Source: Rhodobacter sp. SGA-6-6 (lineage in GTDB: Bacteria > Pseudomonadota > Alphaproteobacteria > Rhodobacterales > Rhodobacteraceae). Taken from it: DNA of 64,000 nt. Under the pieces are notes generated by a model. The model was not told the origin of the DNA. It did no database searches and was given only the letters and a program-made list of their open reading frames with translations. Shown here piece by piece: positions 45,255 to 55,347 of the stretch (positions within the stretch are counted from its first letter, which is position 1; every line of letters starts with the position of its first letter). A program made the translations under genes and the position numbers. The stretch covers positions 558,001 to 622,000 of the forward strand of contig NZ_JAAKGP010000001.1 of assembly GCF_011043545.1 (NCBI RefSeq), in the 5' to 3' direction.

Positions 45255-46840
45255 GCGCCGCTAGGAATTTCGACCCGATCCGCCTGGAAGTCCTGCGCAA
45301 CGCGCTGGAGGCGACGGCGCAGGAGATGGGCGTGGTGCTGCAGTTCACCTCGTTCTCGCCCAACATCAAGGAACGGATGGACGCCTCCTGCGCGATCTTC
45401 GACGCCCAGGGGCAACTGGTGGCGCAGGCCGAGCATGTGCCGGTGCACCTGGGGTCGATGCTGCGGGCGGTCCGGCCGGTGCTGGACCGGATGACGCAGC
45501 TGGAAGAGGGCGATGTCGCCATCGTCAACGATCCCTTCGTCGCCGGCGCCCACCTGCCAGACATCCTGCTGATCGCCCCGGTCTACATCGGCGGGCGCTG
45601 CATCGCCTATGTCGCCAACCGCGCCCACCATTCCGACGTGGGCGGGATGGAGCCGGGGTCGATGCCCGGCCGCTCGACCGAGATCTTCCAGGAAGGCATC
45701 ATCATCCCGCCGCTGCGGCTTTACCGGCAGGGTGTGGAACAGGAGGACATCCTGGCGCTGATCCTGGCCAATGTCCGCACCCCGGACGAACGCCGCGGCG
45801 ACATCAACGCCCAGCTGGCCTCGCTGCGGATCGGCATCCGGCGGCTGGAGGAGCTGGCGGAACGGTTCGGCGCCGAGGTGCTGGAGGACGGGCTGGCCGA
45901 GGTGCTGGACTATACCGAGCGGCGGATGCGCAAGCGGCTGGCCGAACTGCCCGTGGGCAGCTGGACCACCGAGGATTGCCTGGACGACGACGGCAGCAGC
46001 GAAGAGCCGGTGGTGATCAAGCTGCGGGTCGATGTCTCGCCCGAGGAGCTGGTCTTCGACTTCGAGGGATCGTCGCCGCAGCGCAAGGGCAACGTCAACG
46101 CCGTCGCGCCGATGACCTATTCGTCGATCTTCTACGCCATCAAGATCCTGACCGACGCCACCATGCCGCCGAACGCCGGCGTGCTGCGGCCGGTGCGGGT
46201 GAAGATCCCCAAGGGATCGTTCCTGGACGCGCAGCACCCCGCCGCGGTCTGCTCGGGCAATACCGAGACCACGCAGCGGGTGGCCGACACCGTGCTGCGG
46301 GCCTTCGCCCAGATCGCGCCGCACCGCATCGCCGCGGCCAGCCAGGGCACGATGAACCTGATCGGGGTGGGCGGCCGCGACCCGCGCTCGGGCAAGCCCT
46401 ATACCTATATCGAGACCATCGGCGGCGGCCAGGGCGGCCGGCCCTACGGCCCGGGGATGAGCGCGGTCCACGCCAACATGTCGAACACCCTGAACACCCC
46501 GATCGAGGCGCTGGAGATCACCTACCCGCTGCGCGTCGAACGCTACGAACTGCGCGACGGATCGTCCGGCGCCGGCAAGAACCCAGGGGGCGAGGGCGTG
46601 GTCCGCGCCATCCGCGTGGTCGGCCACGACGCCCGGGTCTCGCTGCAATCCGACCGCCGCCGGTTCGCGCCCTATGGGTTGCATGGCGGCGAAAGCGGGG
46701 CCAAGGGTCTGAACTGGATGCTGGATGCCGAAGGCACGCGGCGCGAGCTGCCCTCGAAAGGGTCGATCACGCTGAAGCATGACGAGGTCGTCGTGGTGGA
46801 AACGCCGGGCGGCGGGGGATGGGGGAAGGCGCAGGCCTGA
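45251..46840 (+). CDS. hyuB: Hydantoinase/oxoprolinase subunit B (first copy)
   Basis: 529 residues. The N-terminus FDPIRLEVLRNALEATAQEMGVVL and FSPNIKERMDASCAIFDAQGQLVAQAEHVPVHLGSM are family blocks, followed by GDVAIVNDPFVAGAHLPDILLIAPV, NRAHHSDVGGMEPGSMPG (metal-binding His region) and ALEITYPLRVERYELRDGSSGAGKNPGGEGVVR. It overlaps hyuA by ATGA. It is about 50 residues shorter than the second copy and shares only family-level similarity by eye, so the two pairs likely have different substrates. Confidence 0.92.
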   Translation: MSAARNFDPIRLEVLRNALEATAQEMGVVLQFTSFSPNIKERMDASCAIFDAQGQLVAQAEHVPVHLGSMLRAVRPVLDRMTQLEEGDVAIVNDPFVAGAHLPDILLIAPVYIGGRCIAYVANRAHHSDVGGMEPGSMPGRSTEIFQEGIIIPPLRLYRQGVEQEDILALILANVRTPDERRGDINAQLASLRIGIRRLEELAERFGAEVLEDGLAEVLDYTERRMRKRLAELPVGSWTTEDCLDDDGSSEEPVVIKLRVDVSPEELVFDFEGSSPQRKGNVNAVAPMTYSSIFYAIKILTDATMPPNAGVLRPVRVKIPKGSFLDAQHPAAVCSGNTETTQRVADTVLRAFAQIAPHRIAAASQGTMNLIGVGGRDPRSGKPYTYIETIGGGQGGRPYGPGMSAVHANMSNTLNTPIEALEITYPLRVERYELRDGSSGAGKNPGGEGVVRAIRVVGHDARVSLQSDRRRFAPYGLHGGESGAKGLNWMLDAEGTRRELPSKGSITLKHDEVVVVETPGGGGWGKAQA

Positions 46841-46907
46841 CCCGCGGATGAACGGAGAGAAGCCGAAAGCGGCCTTCCAGAAGGACCAATCTCAACAGGA
46901 GGTAAGA

Positions 46908-47909
46908 ATGAAAGACTTTTCGGGAAGCATCCGCGCGGCCATCGCCGCCCTGGCGCTCGGCGCCCTGGCGGCGCCGGTCTCGGCCGAGACCTGGCGCTTC
47001 GCCACCAAGATGCCCGCCGACAGCCCCGAGGGGCTGGTGTTCCAGTATTTCGCCGACCGGGTGGAAGAGCTTTCGGAAGGCGGCTTCGTCGTCCAGGTCT
47101 TCCCCTCCGAACAGCTGGGCACCGAGGCGGCGATCCTGGAGCAGCTGGAACTGGGCACGGTGAACCTTTACGCCGAGGACGCCTTCTTCCTGCAGAAATG
47201 GGTGCCGGACATCCGCTGGATCTCGATGCCCTTCATGTTCCCCGACCGCGAGAAGTGGCAGAGCTTCATGCACAGCGACCTGGTGAAGGGCTGGTTCGCC
47301 GAGGTCGAGGCCACCGCCGGCATCCGCCCGCTGGGCGACCCGACCGCGGTGATCCGCGGGCCCTATCGCGTGCTGGTCTCCTCCACCCCCGTCGCCGGGC
47401 TCGAGGACATCGGCAAGATGCGGCTGCGGATGTATCCCGACCAGCTGGCCATCGACGTCTGGACCTATCTCGGCGCCGACCTGCGGATGCTGGCCTGGAC
47501 CGAGACCTACGAGGGCCTCAAGAGCGGCATCGCCACCGCCACCACCAGCCCCGCCGCGCTGGTGGAAAGCATGAGGCACTACGAGGTCGCCCCCTATATC
47601 TCGCGCACCAACGAATACTGGCAGGGCATCGTCTTCGCCATGAACGCCGAGGCCTTCGACGGGCTGTCCGAGGAATACCAGCAGATCCTGCTGCAGGCCC
47701 ATGCCGATGCCGGCGCCTACAGCGCGCAGATCATGACCGAGGTGACCGACAAGATGCAGGCCAACCTCGAAGGCCAGGGCGTGACCTTCGTCGACTTCGA
47801 CATCCAGGGCGTCGTCGACCACATGGCCGGCTGGTATGACCAGCAGGAAGCCGCCGGCGCCCTGCCGAAGGGCCTGCTGGAGGCCGCCCGCGCCGCCTCG
47901 GCCGAATAA
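46908..47909 (+). CDS. TRAP transporter substrate-binding protein (DctP family)
   Basis: 333 residues with signal peptide MKDFSGSIRAAIAALALGALAAPVSA. The DctP core shows KMPADSPEGLVFQYFADRVEELSEG, VFPSEQLGTEAAILEQLELGTVN, and DIGKMRLRMYPDQLAIDVWTYLGA with the Arg that binds the ligand carboxylate. A strong AGGAGG ribosome binding site, the best in the operon, suits a receptor made in excess. TRAP receptors mostly bind carboxylates, so the imported compound probably carries an acid group. Confidence 0.93.
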   Translation: MKDFSGSIRAAIAALALGALAAPVSAETWRFATKMPADSPEGLVFQYFADRVEELSEGGFVVQVFPSEQLGTEAAILEQLELGTVNLYAEDAFFLQKWVPDIRWISMPFMFPDREKWQSFMHSDLVKGWFAEVEATAGIRPLGDPTAVIRGPYRVLVSSTPVAGLEDIGKMRLRMYPDQLAIDVWTYLGADLRMLAWTETYEGLKSGIATATTSPAALVESMRHYEVAPYISRTNEYWQGIVFAMNAEAFDGLSEEYQQILLQAHADAGAYSAQIMTEVTDKMQANLEGQGVTFVDFDIQGVVDHMAGWYDQQEAAGALPKGLLEAARAASAE

Positions 47910-47935
47910 GCGCACAAACAGCCAGGAAAAGCCCG

Positions 47936-48505
47936 ATGGACAGAACCAACGATGTGCAGGGGAGGGGATCGCCCCCTCCCAAGCCCTACATCCTGCGCCT
48001 GCTGGACCGTGTGCTGGATGCCGCGGCCACGATCTTCCAGACCTGCGCCGAGGTTCTGGTCGGCATCATGCTGCTGATCAACATCCTCAATGTCGGCAGC
48101 CGCAACCTGGGGGGACCGTCGCTCCTCTGGGTCTGGCCCTGGACCGCCACGCTGATGGTCTGGGCCGTCTTCCTGGCGTTCTACGTGATGTATCGCCGCA
48201 ACGTCGACATCAGCATGAGCTTCGTCGTCGAGCGGCTGGCGCCGGTCTGGCAGAAGGCGGCGACGATCCTGGCCCATCTCTGCGGGCTGGTCGTCGTCGG
48301 CCTGATCACGCTGGAAGCCCCGCAGATCCTGGCCCGTCAGGTCGGCGTGATGGAACTGGTCGGCCTGCAACGCTATGCGCTGTCAGTGCCGCTGCTGGTG
48401 TCCTCGGCGCTCTTGGTGCTGCATTTCCTGTCCGAGATCGCCAGCATCCTTCTGGGCCACGCCTCCATCGCGCCCCCCGGAGATGACGAGGCCCTGCTAT
48501 GGTAG
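47936..48505 (+). CDS. TRAP transporter small permease (DctQ family)
   Basis: 189 residues, four membrane helices (about 35-60, 68-90, 110-135, 150-175). EVLVGIMLLINILNVGSRNLGG and PWTATLMVWAVFLAFYVMYRRNVDISMSFVVERL are the typical DctQ segments. It lies 26 bases after dctP and overlaps dctM by seven bases. Confidence 0.9.
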   Translation: MDRTNDVQGRGSPPPKPYILRLLDRVLDAAATIFQTCAEVLVGIMLLINILNVGSRNLGGPSLLWVWPWTATLMVWAVFLAFYVMYRRNVDISMSFVVERLAPVWQKAATILAHLCGLVVVGLITLEAPQILARQVGVMELVGLQRYALSVPLLVSSALLVLHFLSEIASILLGHASIAPPGDDEALLW

Positions 48506-49803
48506 CCTTCACCATCTTCGGCATCTTCATCCTGCTGATGCTGCTCCGGGTGCCGGTGGTCGTCGCCATGGCGGTCGGCACGCTGGCGGGCATGGTGCAG
48601 CTGGGCTTCGCCACCAGCCTGTCCAAGCTTTACGTCTTCCCGCTGCAGATGCTGGAAGGCATCAACAGCCCGGCGCTGCTGGCGGTGCCGTTCTTCATCC
48701 TCGCCGGCCATTTCATGACCGCGATCGGGCTGACCGAGCGGATCTTCGCGCTGGCCAATGCCTTCGTCGGCCACATGCGGGCCGGTCTGGCGCAGGTGAA
48801 CGTGGTCTGCTCGCTGTTCTTCGGCGGCATCACCGGCTCGGCCGTGGCCGATGTCGCCGGGATCGGCAACCTGGTCATCGCCCAGATGAAGAAGCGGGGC
48901 TATCCCGCCTCCTTCGCCTCGGCGCTGACGGTGGCAAGCTCGGTGATCGGGCCGACCATGTGGCCCTCGGTGCCGCTGCTGATCTACGCCTTCTCAGCCT
49001 CGGTCTCGGTCGAGCGGATGTTCCTGGCGGGGATCGGTCCGGGCGTGCTGATCATCCTGTCGCTGATGGTCTACAACCGCTTCGTCGCCGTGCGCTACAA
49101 CGTGCCGCAGACCCCGCGCCCCCCTGCGCGCGAGATCGGCGGCATGGTGATGCGCTCCGGCTGGGCGCTGCTGGCGCCGCTGATCATCATCGGCTCGATC
49201 ATCACCGGCCTTGCCACGCCGATGGAGGCCGGGGTCATCGCCTGCCTCTACACGCTGGTCCTGGGCGTGGCCTACCGCAGCCTGTCCTTCGCCCGCATCC
49301 GCCATGCGGTCGGCGATACCGTCATCCTGTTCGGCTCGGTCCTGATGATCATCGGCGTCTCGACGGCGATGAGCTGGGTGCTGACCTACGACCGGGTGCC
49401 GCAGACCCTTGCCGCGGCGGTGCTGGACCTGACCGACAACAAATACCTGTTCATGCTGATCGCGGTGGTGTTCTTCCTGGTGATCGGCACGGTGCTGGAG
49501 AACATCCCGGCGCAGGTGGTGCTGACGCCGATCATGCTGCCGCTGGTCGACCATTTCGGCATCGACCGGGTGCATTTCGGCATGGTGCTGGTCTACGGCC
49601 TGCTGATCGGCATCGTCTCCCCACCTGTCGGGGTGGCGCTGTTCATCGTGACCAAGATCGCGCGCATCTCCTTCGAGGAGGTCTGCAAGTCGGTCATTCC
49701 CTTCATGATCCCCCTGATCGGGGTGCTGTTCGCCATCGCCTTCTTCCCGCAGGTGGTGCTGTGGCTCCCTGATCTCATCCTTGGCGCGGAGGCCGGACCA
49801 TGA
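48499..49803 (+). CDS. TRAP transporter large permease (DctM family)
   Basis: 434 residues, about twelve helices. LRVPVVVAMAVGTLAGM, the NSPALLAVPFFILAGHFM block, FFGGITGSAVADVAGIGNL and ASSVIGPTMWPSVPLLIYA are DctM signatures, as is PVGVALFIVTKIARISFEEV near the end. It couples substrate import to the sodium gradient with DctP and DctQ. Its stop overlaps the start of the second hyuA (ATGA), which ties transport to the enzymes. Confidence 0.94.
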   Translation: MVAFTIFGIFILLMLLRVPVVVAMAVGTLAGMVQLGFATSLSKLYVFPLQMLEGINSPALLAVPFFILAGHFMTAIGLTERIFALANAFVGHMRAGLAQVNVVCSLFFGGITGSAVADVAGIGNLVIAQMKKRGYPASFASALTVASSVIGPTMWPSVPLLIYAFSASVSVERMFLAGIGPGVLIILSLMVYNRFVAVRYNVPQTPRPPAREIGGMVMRSGWALLAPLIIIGSIITGLATPMEAGVIACLYTLVLGVAYRSLSFARIRHAVGDTVILFGSVLMIIGVSTAMSWVLTYDRVPQTLAAAVLDLTDNKYLFMLIAVVFFLVIGTVLENIPAQVVLTPIMLPLVDHFGIDRVHFGMVLVYGLLIGIVSPPVGVALFIVTKIARISFEEVCKSVIPFMIPLIGVLFAIAFFPQVVLWLPDLILGAEAGP

Positions 49804-51908
49804 CCGCAAGCACCCTGCGGATCGCTGCCGATGTCGGCGGAACCTTCACCGATGTCGCGATGATCCGCGGCGACAAGAGCATTGCAACGCGCAAGGTCTC
49901 GTCCACCCCCGACGACTACAGCCGGGGCGTGGTCCGGGGCATCGTCGAACTGCTGGAGGTGGAGGGGCTGTCGGCCGAAGAGGTGGGCGAGGTGCTGCAC
50001 GCCTCGACCGTGGCGACCAACACCATCCTGGAGGGGAAGGGCGCCAGGACCGCGCTGCTGACCACCGCCGGCTTCCGCGACATCCTGGAGATGCGGCGCG
50101 TGCGGGTGCCACGGCTCTACGACCCGCTCTACCGCAAGCCGCCGGCGCTGGTGCCCCGGCGCTGGCGCTTCGAGGTCGAGGAGCGGATGGACCACCGCGG
50201 CAACGTCCTGACCGCGCTGGACGAGACCACCGTCCACCGCGCGCTGGACGCCGTGGCCGCCGAGGGGATCGAGGCCATCGCCGTCTGCCTGCTGCATTCC
50301 TACGCCAACCCGGCGCATGAGCGGCGGATCGGCGAGATCATCCGGGAGCGGTTTCCGGCCATGTTCGTCTCGCTTTCGGTCGACATTCTGCCGGAGATCC
50401 GCGAATACGAACGCAGCTCCACCACCGCGATCAACTCCTACATCGGCCCGCCGGTGCGCGGCTATCTGAACGCACTGGCGGAACGGCTGCACGCCGCCGG
50501 GCTGCCGCGGCAGTTCTTCATGATGCATTCGGCGGGCGGCATCCTCGATGCCCGCACGGTGATGGAACGGCCGGCGCAGATCGTCGAATGCGGCCCGGCG
50601 GCGGGCGCCCTCGGCGCCAGCAAGGTGATGGGGCGGGCGGGCGAGGGCGACGCGATCTCCTTCGACATGGGCGGCACCACCGCCAAGGCGGCGCTGATCG
50701 AGAACGGCCGGCTGGTCACCACCGACGATTACGAGGTCGGCGGCGGCATCTCCTTGTCGTCGCGGCTGGCCAAGGGCGGCGGCTATGCGCTGAAGCTGCC
50801 GGTGATCGACATTTCCGAGGTCGGCGCCGGCGGCGGCTCCATCGTCTGGATCGACCGGGCGGGCGGGCTGAAGGTCGGCCCGCAAAGCGCCGGCTCGGTG
50901 CCCGGCCCGGCCTGCTATGGCCAGGGCGGCGACCGGCCCACGGTCACCGATGCCAACGTGGTCCTGGGCTATCTGAACCCGCAGGCGCTGGCCGGGGGGT
51001 CGGTTCCCATCGACGCCGGGCTCAGCCGGGCGGTGCTGGCGCGGGACGTGGCGGAGCCTCTGGGCCTCGACCTCGACGCCGCGGCCTTCGGGGTGCACGA
51101 GCTGATCACCAACGTGATGACCCGCGGGGTGAAGTCCGTCACCACCTACCGCGGCCGCGACCCGCGCGAGTTCACCATGATCGCCTTCGGCGGCAACGGC
51201 GGGGTGCATTCCGTCTCGCTGGCCCGCGCGCTTGGCGTGCGACGCGTGGTGGTGCCGCCGGGGTCGGGCGTGTTCTCCGCCCTCGGCCTGCTTTACGCCG
51301 ATGTGGAGACCAGCGCCTCGGCCGCCTTCCTTTGCCCGCTGGAGAAGCTGACCACCGACCTGCTGGCCCCCCGCTTCGCCGAACTGGTCGCGCGGGCCAG
51401 CCACGAGATCGGCCGCAGCACCGAAGAGTTGCAGATCGAGCGCCGCGCCGATTTCCGCTATGCCGGGCAGGCCTTCGAACTGACCCTGCCCTTCGAGGAA
51501 AGCGCTGCCCTGTCGGCCGGCGACCTGACCGCCGTCCGCGACCGCTTCGAGGACGAACACGAACGGCTTTACGGCTACCGGCTGGCGCGCAACGCGGTGG
51601 AGCTGGTCACCCTGCGCGTCACTGCCCGGCTGGCCGGGGCGGGGCAGGTGGTGTCGGACTACCGCCCGGCACAGGGCGGCGAGGCCCGGCCCGACCGCAT
51701 GGTCCATTTCGGCCCGGCCTTCGGCGGCCGCGTCGCCACCCGCGTGGTGGACCGCGCCGCGCTGGCGGGCGGGCCGAAGCAGGGGCCGCTGATCGTCGAG
51801 GAATACGACGGCACCACCGTGGTGCCGCCGGATTGCCGCGCCGCGCTGGACCCCCTGGGCAACATCGTCATCGACCTTCCCGACCCCGCGCAGGAGACCA
51901 GGCCATGA
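49800..51908 (+). CDS. hyuA: Hydantoinase/oxoprolinase subunit A (second copy)
   Basis: 702 residues. ADVGGTFTDVAMI (about 10-22), AGGILDARTVMERPAQIVECGPAAGALGAS and SFDMGGTTAKAALI, then GAGGGSIVWID and GPACYGQGGDRPTVTDANVVLGYLNP. The second phosphate motif reads GGTTAK where the first copy has GGTSTD, the main visible difference, and GGNGGVHS replaces GGAGPMHG. So the copies are diverged paralogues, not a recent duplication. It overlaps dctM and hyuB2. Confidence 0.92.
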   Translation: MTASTLRIAADVGGTFTDVAMIRGDKSIATRKVSSTPDDYSRGVVRGIVELLEVEGLSAEEVGEVLHASTVATNTILEGKGARTALLTTAGFRDILEMRRVRVPRLYDPLYRKPPALVPRRWRFEVEERMDHRGNVLTALDETTVHRALDAVAAEGIEAIAVCLLHSYANPAHERRIGEIIRERFPAMFVSLSVDILPEIREYERSSTTAINSYIGPPVRGYLNALAERLHAAGLPRQFFMMHSAGGILDARTVMERPAQIVECGPAAGALGASKVMGRAGEGDAISFDMGGTTAKAALIENGRLVTTDDYEVGGGISLSSRLAKGGGYALKLPVIDISEVGAGGGSIVWIDRAGGLKVGPQSAGSVPGPACYGQGGDRPTVTDANVVLGYLNPQALAGGSVPIDAGLSRAVLARDVAEPLGLDLDAAAFGVHELITNVMTRGVKSVTTYRGRDPREFTMIAFGGNGGVHSVSLARALGVRRVVVPPGSGVFSALGLLYADVETSASAAFLCPLEKLTTDLLAPRFAELVARASHEIGRSTEELQIERRADFRYAGQAFELTLPFEESAALSAGDLTAVRDRFEDEHERLYGYRLARNAVELVTLRVTARLAGAGQVVSDYRPAQGGEARPDRMVHFGPAFGGRVATRVVDRAALAGGPKQGPLIVEEYDGTTVVPPDCRAALDPLGNIVIDLPDPAQETRP

Positions 51909-53641
51909 AAAGGATCGACCCGGTTCGACTGGAAGTCCTGAAGAACGCCTTCGACGCCATCGCCGACGAGATGGCGCTGATGCTGATGCGGGCGGCCTAT
52001 TCGCCCATCGTGCGGGATTCGATGGATTATTCCACCGCGCTTTGCGACGCCAGGGGCCAGACGCTGGCGCAGGGCGTCACCACGCCGATGCACCTGGGCA
52101 GCTTCTACGACGCGATGCTGCACCTGATGGAGAAGTTCGCGGACGACATCCACGAAGGCGACATCTTCATCGGCAACGACCCCTATGCCGCCGCCGGCCA
52201 GCACCTGCCCGACATCTACATCATCGAGCCGCTGTTCCACTCCGGCCGGCTGGTGGCCTGGGCGACGACCATCGCCCACCATGCCGATGTCGGCGGCATC
52301 GTCCCGGGCAGCAACGCCCTCGGCGCGACCGAGATCTATCAGGAGGGGTTGCGGCTGCCGTTCCTGAAGCTGCAGTCGAAAGGGGTGCCGAACCAGACCA
52401 TCTGGGACATCATCGCCCTGAACGTGCGGGTTCCCGATCTGGTCACCGGCGACCTGCGCGCGCAGATGGCGGCCTGCCAGTCCTGCCGCCGGTCGTTCAA
52501 CGACCTGGTGGCCCGCTACGGCATCGACGAGGTGCTGGCCTATGCCGAGGAACTGCACGAATACGCCGAGCGGCTGACCCGGGCCGAGATCGCCGAACTG
52601 CCGGACGGCGACTACAGCTTCACCGACCACATCGACGGGCTGGGAGAAAACCCCGAGCCGATCGTCTTCCAGGTCAAGGTCTCGGTCCGCGGCGACCGCA
52701 TCCTGATCGACTTCGCCGGATCGTCGAAACAGGTGCAGGGCGGGGTCAACACGCCGCTCCCGTTCACCAAGGCCAGCGTCTACACCGCGCTGCGCTCGGT
52801 CATGCAGTCGGATATCCCGAACTGCCACGGCTTCCAGCGCGCCATCGATGTGACGGCGCCGCCGGGCACCGTGGTCAACTCGGTCCACCCCGCCCCCTGC
52901 GGCGCGCGGGGGATCACCGGCTATCGCGTCATCGACGCGGTCTTCGGCGCGCTGGCCGGCCCGCTGCCCGAGCGCGTCACCGCCGACGGCATGGGCGGAT
53001 CGACCGTGCCCACCTTCGGCGGCTGGCACGAGGGCAAGCCCTTCGTCTTCACCGAAACCGTCATGGGCACCTGGGGCGCCGGGGCGCATCACGACGGCCA
53101 GGTCGGCGTGCCGCACATGGGCGCCAACCAGGCCAACGTGCCCATCGAGATGATCGAGACCAACTACCCGCTGCGCATCCGCCGTTACGGCACCATTCCC
53201 GACAGCGGCGGGCCGGGGCGGCACCGCGGCGGGGCCTCCTTCGTGCGGGAATACGAATTCCTCGCCGACGAAGGCGTGCTGTCGCTGAGGTCCGACAAGG
53301 CGGCCTTCCCGCCGCACGGGCTGGCGGGCGGCCATTGCGGCCGCGGCCCGCTCAGCCGCCTGACCACCGCGGAAGGCAGCCGCACCCTGCCGGTGCTGCT
53401 GACCACCCCGGTCACCGTCCGCCGCGGCGACGTGTTCTGCCACCTCTCGCCCTCGGGCGGCGGCTACGGCGACCCGCTCGACCGGCCGGTGGCCGAGATC
53501 GTCGAGGATCTGGCGGACGGCATCATCACCCCAGCCCATGCCGAAGAGGTCTATGGCGTGGTGATGGCAGGCGGCGCCCCGGACCCCGCGGCCACCGAAC
53601 GGCGGCGGGCGGAGATCCGGGCGCGGGGGGCGGGGGCATGA
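51905..53641 (+). CDS. hyuB: Hydantoinase/oxoprolinase subunit B (second copy)
   Basis: 578 residues, the full length usual for HyuB. DPVRLEVLKNAFDAIADEMALMLMRAAYSPIVRDSMDYSTALCDARGQTLAQ, EGDIFIGNDPYAAAGQHLPDIYI, TTIAHHADVGGIVPGS, then PIEMIETNYPLRIRRYGTIPDSGGPGRHRGGASFVREYEF and the C-terminal HLSPSGGGYGDPLDRP. The YSPIVRDSMDYSTAL block matches the N-methylhydantoinase and acetone/acetophenone carboxylase-like branch as well as hydantoinases. It overlaps the genes on both sides by ATGA. Confidence 0.92.
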   Translation: MKRIDPVRLEVLKNAFDAIADEMALMLMRAAYSPIVRDSMDYSTALCDARGQTLAQGVTTPMHLGSFYDAMLHLMEKFADDIHEGDIFIGNDPYAAAGQHLPDIYIIEPLFHSGRLVAWATTIAHHADVGGIVPGSNALGATEIYQEGLRLPFLKLQSKGVPNQTIWDIIALNVRVPDLVTGDLRAQMAACQSCRRSFNDLVARYGIDEVLAYAEELHEYAERLTRAEIAELPDGDYSFTDHIDGLGENPEPIVFQVKVSVRGDRILIDFAGSSKQVQGGVNTPLPFTKASVYTALRSVMQSDIPNCHGFQRAIDVTAPPGTVVNSVHPAPCGARGITGYRVIDAVFGALAGPLPERVTADGMGGSTVPTFGGWHEGKPFVFTETVMGTWGAGAHHDGQVGVPHMGANQANVPIEMIETNYPLRIRRYGTIPDSGGPGRHRGGASFVREYEFLADEGVLSLRSDKAAFPPHGLAGGHCGRGPLSRLTTAEGSRTLPVLLTTPVTVRRGDVFCHLSPSGGGYGDPLDRPVAEIVEDLADGIITPAHAEEVYGVVMAGGAPDPAATERRRAEIRARGAGA

Positions 53642-55344
53642 CCGGCAGTCCCAAGGGCCGCGGCATCGCCGGGCGGCCCACCAACTACGGCGACCCGGAG
53701 TTCGCCGCCTACCTCCGCCGCTCCTTCGCCAAGTCGCAGGGCTATTCCGACGATGCGCTCGGCCGGCCCATCGTCGGCATCGCCTACACGCCCTCGGGCT
53801 TCAACAACTGCCACCGGCATTTCCCCGAACTGCTGGAGGCGGTGAAGCGCGGCGTCCTGCTGGCCGGGGCGCTGCCGGTGGAGTTTCCCACCATCTCGCT
53901 GGGCGAGGTCTTCACCAGCCCGACCAGCCTGAAGTTCCGCAACCTGATGGCGCTGGACACCGAAGAGATGATCCGCGCCCAGCCGATGGATGCCGTCGTG
54001 CTGATGGGCGGCTGCGACAAGACCGTGCCGGCGCAGCTGATGGGCGCGGTCTCGGCCGACATCCCGGCGATCCAGCTGGTCGCCGGGCCGATGTCGACCG
54101 GGCGCCACCGCGGCGAAAGGCTGGGCGCCTGCACCGATTGCCGCCGCTTCTGGGCGAAGTATCGCGCCGGCGAGATCGACGCCGAGGAGATCGGCGCGGT
54201 CGAGGGGCGGCTGGCCACCACCGCGGGCACCTGCGCGGTGATGGGCACCGCCTCCACCATGGCCTGCCTGGCGGAAACGCTGGGGATGAGCCTGCCGGGC
54301 TGCGCCGCCATTCCCGCCGTCCACGCCGACCGCCTGCGCATGGCCGAAGCCACCGGCAAGCGGGCGGTGGAGCTGATCGGCACCGGCCTGACGCCCTCGA
54401 AGATCGTCACCCCGGCGGCGGTGCGCAACGCGCTGCGGATGCTGCTGGCGCTGAGCGGGTCGACCAATGCGCTCTTGCACCTGACCGCCATCGCCCGACG
54501 CGCGGGCATCCGCATCGACCTGCAGGAGTTCAACCGCCTGTCCGAGGAAACCCCGGTGCTGGTGGACCTGAAGCCGGTCGGCCCGCACTACATGGAGGAC
54601 CTGTTCCACGCCGGCGGCATCCCTGCCGTGCTGAAGGAACTTGCGCCCCTGCTGGAGCGCGAGGCCCTGACCGTCTCGGGCCGGACCATGGGCGAGTTGC
54701 TGGACCGGCCGCTGGCCGATCCGGTTGGCCGCGACGTGATCCGCTCGCGGACGGAGCCGGTGTCGCCGGTCGGCGGGCTGGTGACGGTGTTCGGCAGCCT
54801 CGCCCCCGGCGGGGCGGTGGTGAAGCGGGCGGCCGCCGACCCGCGGCTGATGGAGCACGAGGGGCGGGCGGTGGTCTTCTCCTCGCTGGCCGATCTGGCG
54901 GCGAGGATCGACGATCCGGCGCTGGAGGTGACGGCGGACGACGTGCTGGTGCTGCAGAACGCCGGGCCGCGCAGCGATTCCGGGATGCCCGAGGCGGGCT
55001 ATCTGCCGATCCCGAAGAAGCTGGCGCAGGCCGGGGTGAAGGACATGCTGCGCATCTCCGACGCCCGCATGTCCGGCACCGCCTATGGCGCCATCGTCCT
55101 GCATGTCACGCCCGAGGCCGCGGTCGGCGGCCCGCTATCGCTGGTGCGGAACGGCGACCGCATCCGCATCAGCGTCGCCGCCCGCAGCCTGGACCTGCTG
55201 GTGCCGCCGGAGGAACTGGCCCGCCGCGCCGCGCAGGCGGAGGCGGCGGCGGACCGCAGACGGCGGGGCTACGACTGGCTCTACAACAGCCATGTGCTGC
55301 AGGCCGACGAGGGTGCCGACTTCGATTTCTGCGGAAAGGAGTAA
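53638..55344 (+). CDS. IlvD/Edd family dehydratase, sugar-acid type
   Basis: 568 residues. Three Cys placed as cluster ligands: Cys58 in FNNCHRH, Cys126 in GGCDKT and Cys199 in TAGTCAVMGTAST; Lys128 follows the second. Spacing and length match the pentonate/hexonate dehydratases with a 2Fe-2S cluster rather than 6-phosphogluconate dehydratase. GPRSDSGMPEAGYLPIPKKL and DARMSGTAYGAIVLHVTPEA are the C-terminal signatures. It removes water from a 2,3-dihydroxy acid to give a 2-keto-3-deoxy acid. It overlaps hyuB2 (ATGA), so the pathway intermediate is probably a polyhydroxy acid. Confidence 0.9.
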   Translation: MTGSPKGRGIAGRPTNYGDPEFAAYLRRSFAKSQGYSDDALGRPIVGIAYTPSGFNNCHRHFPELLEAVKRGVLLAGALPVEFPTISLGEVFTSPTSLKFRNLMALDTEEMIRAQPMDAVVLMGGCDKTVPAQLMGAVSADIPAIQLVAGPMSTGRHRGERLGACTDCRRFWAKYRAGEIDAEEIGAVEGRLATTAGTCAVMGTASTMACLAETLGMSLPGCAAIPAVHADRLRMAEATGKRAVELIGTGLTPSKIVTPAAVRNALRMLLALSGSTNALLHLTAIARRAGIRIDLQEFNRLSEETPVLVDLKPVGPHYMEDLFHAGGIPAVLKELAPLLEREALTVSGRTMGELLDRPLADPVGRDVIRSRTEPVSPVGGLVTVFGSLAPGGAVVKRAAADPRLMEHEGRAVVFSSLADLAARIDDPALEVTADDVLVLQNAGPRSDSGMPEAGYLPIPKKLAQAGVKDMLRISDARMSGTAYGAIVLHVTPEAAVGGPLSLVRNGDRIRISVAARSLDLLVPPEELARRAAQAEAAADRRRRGYDWLYNSHVLQADEGADFDFCGKE

Positions 55345-55347
55345 GGC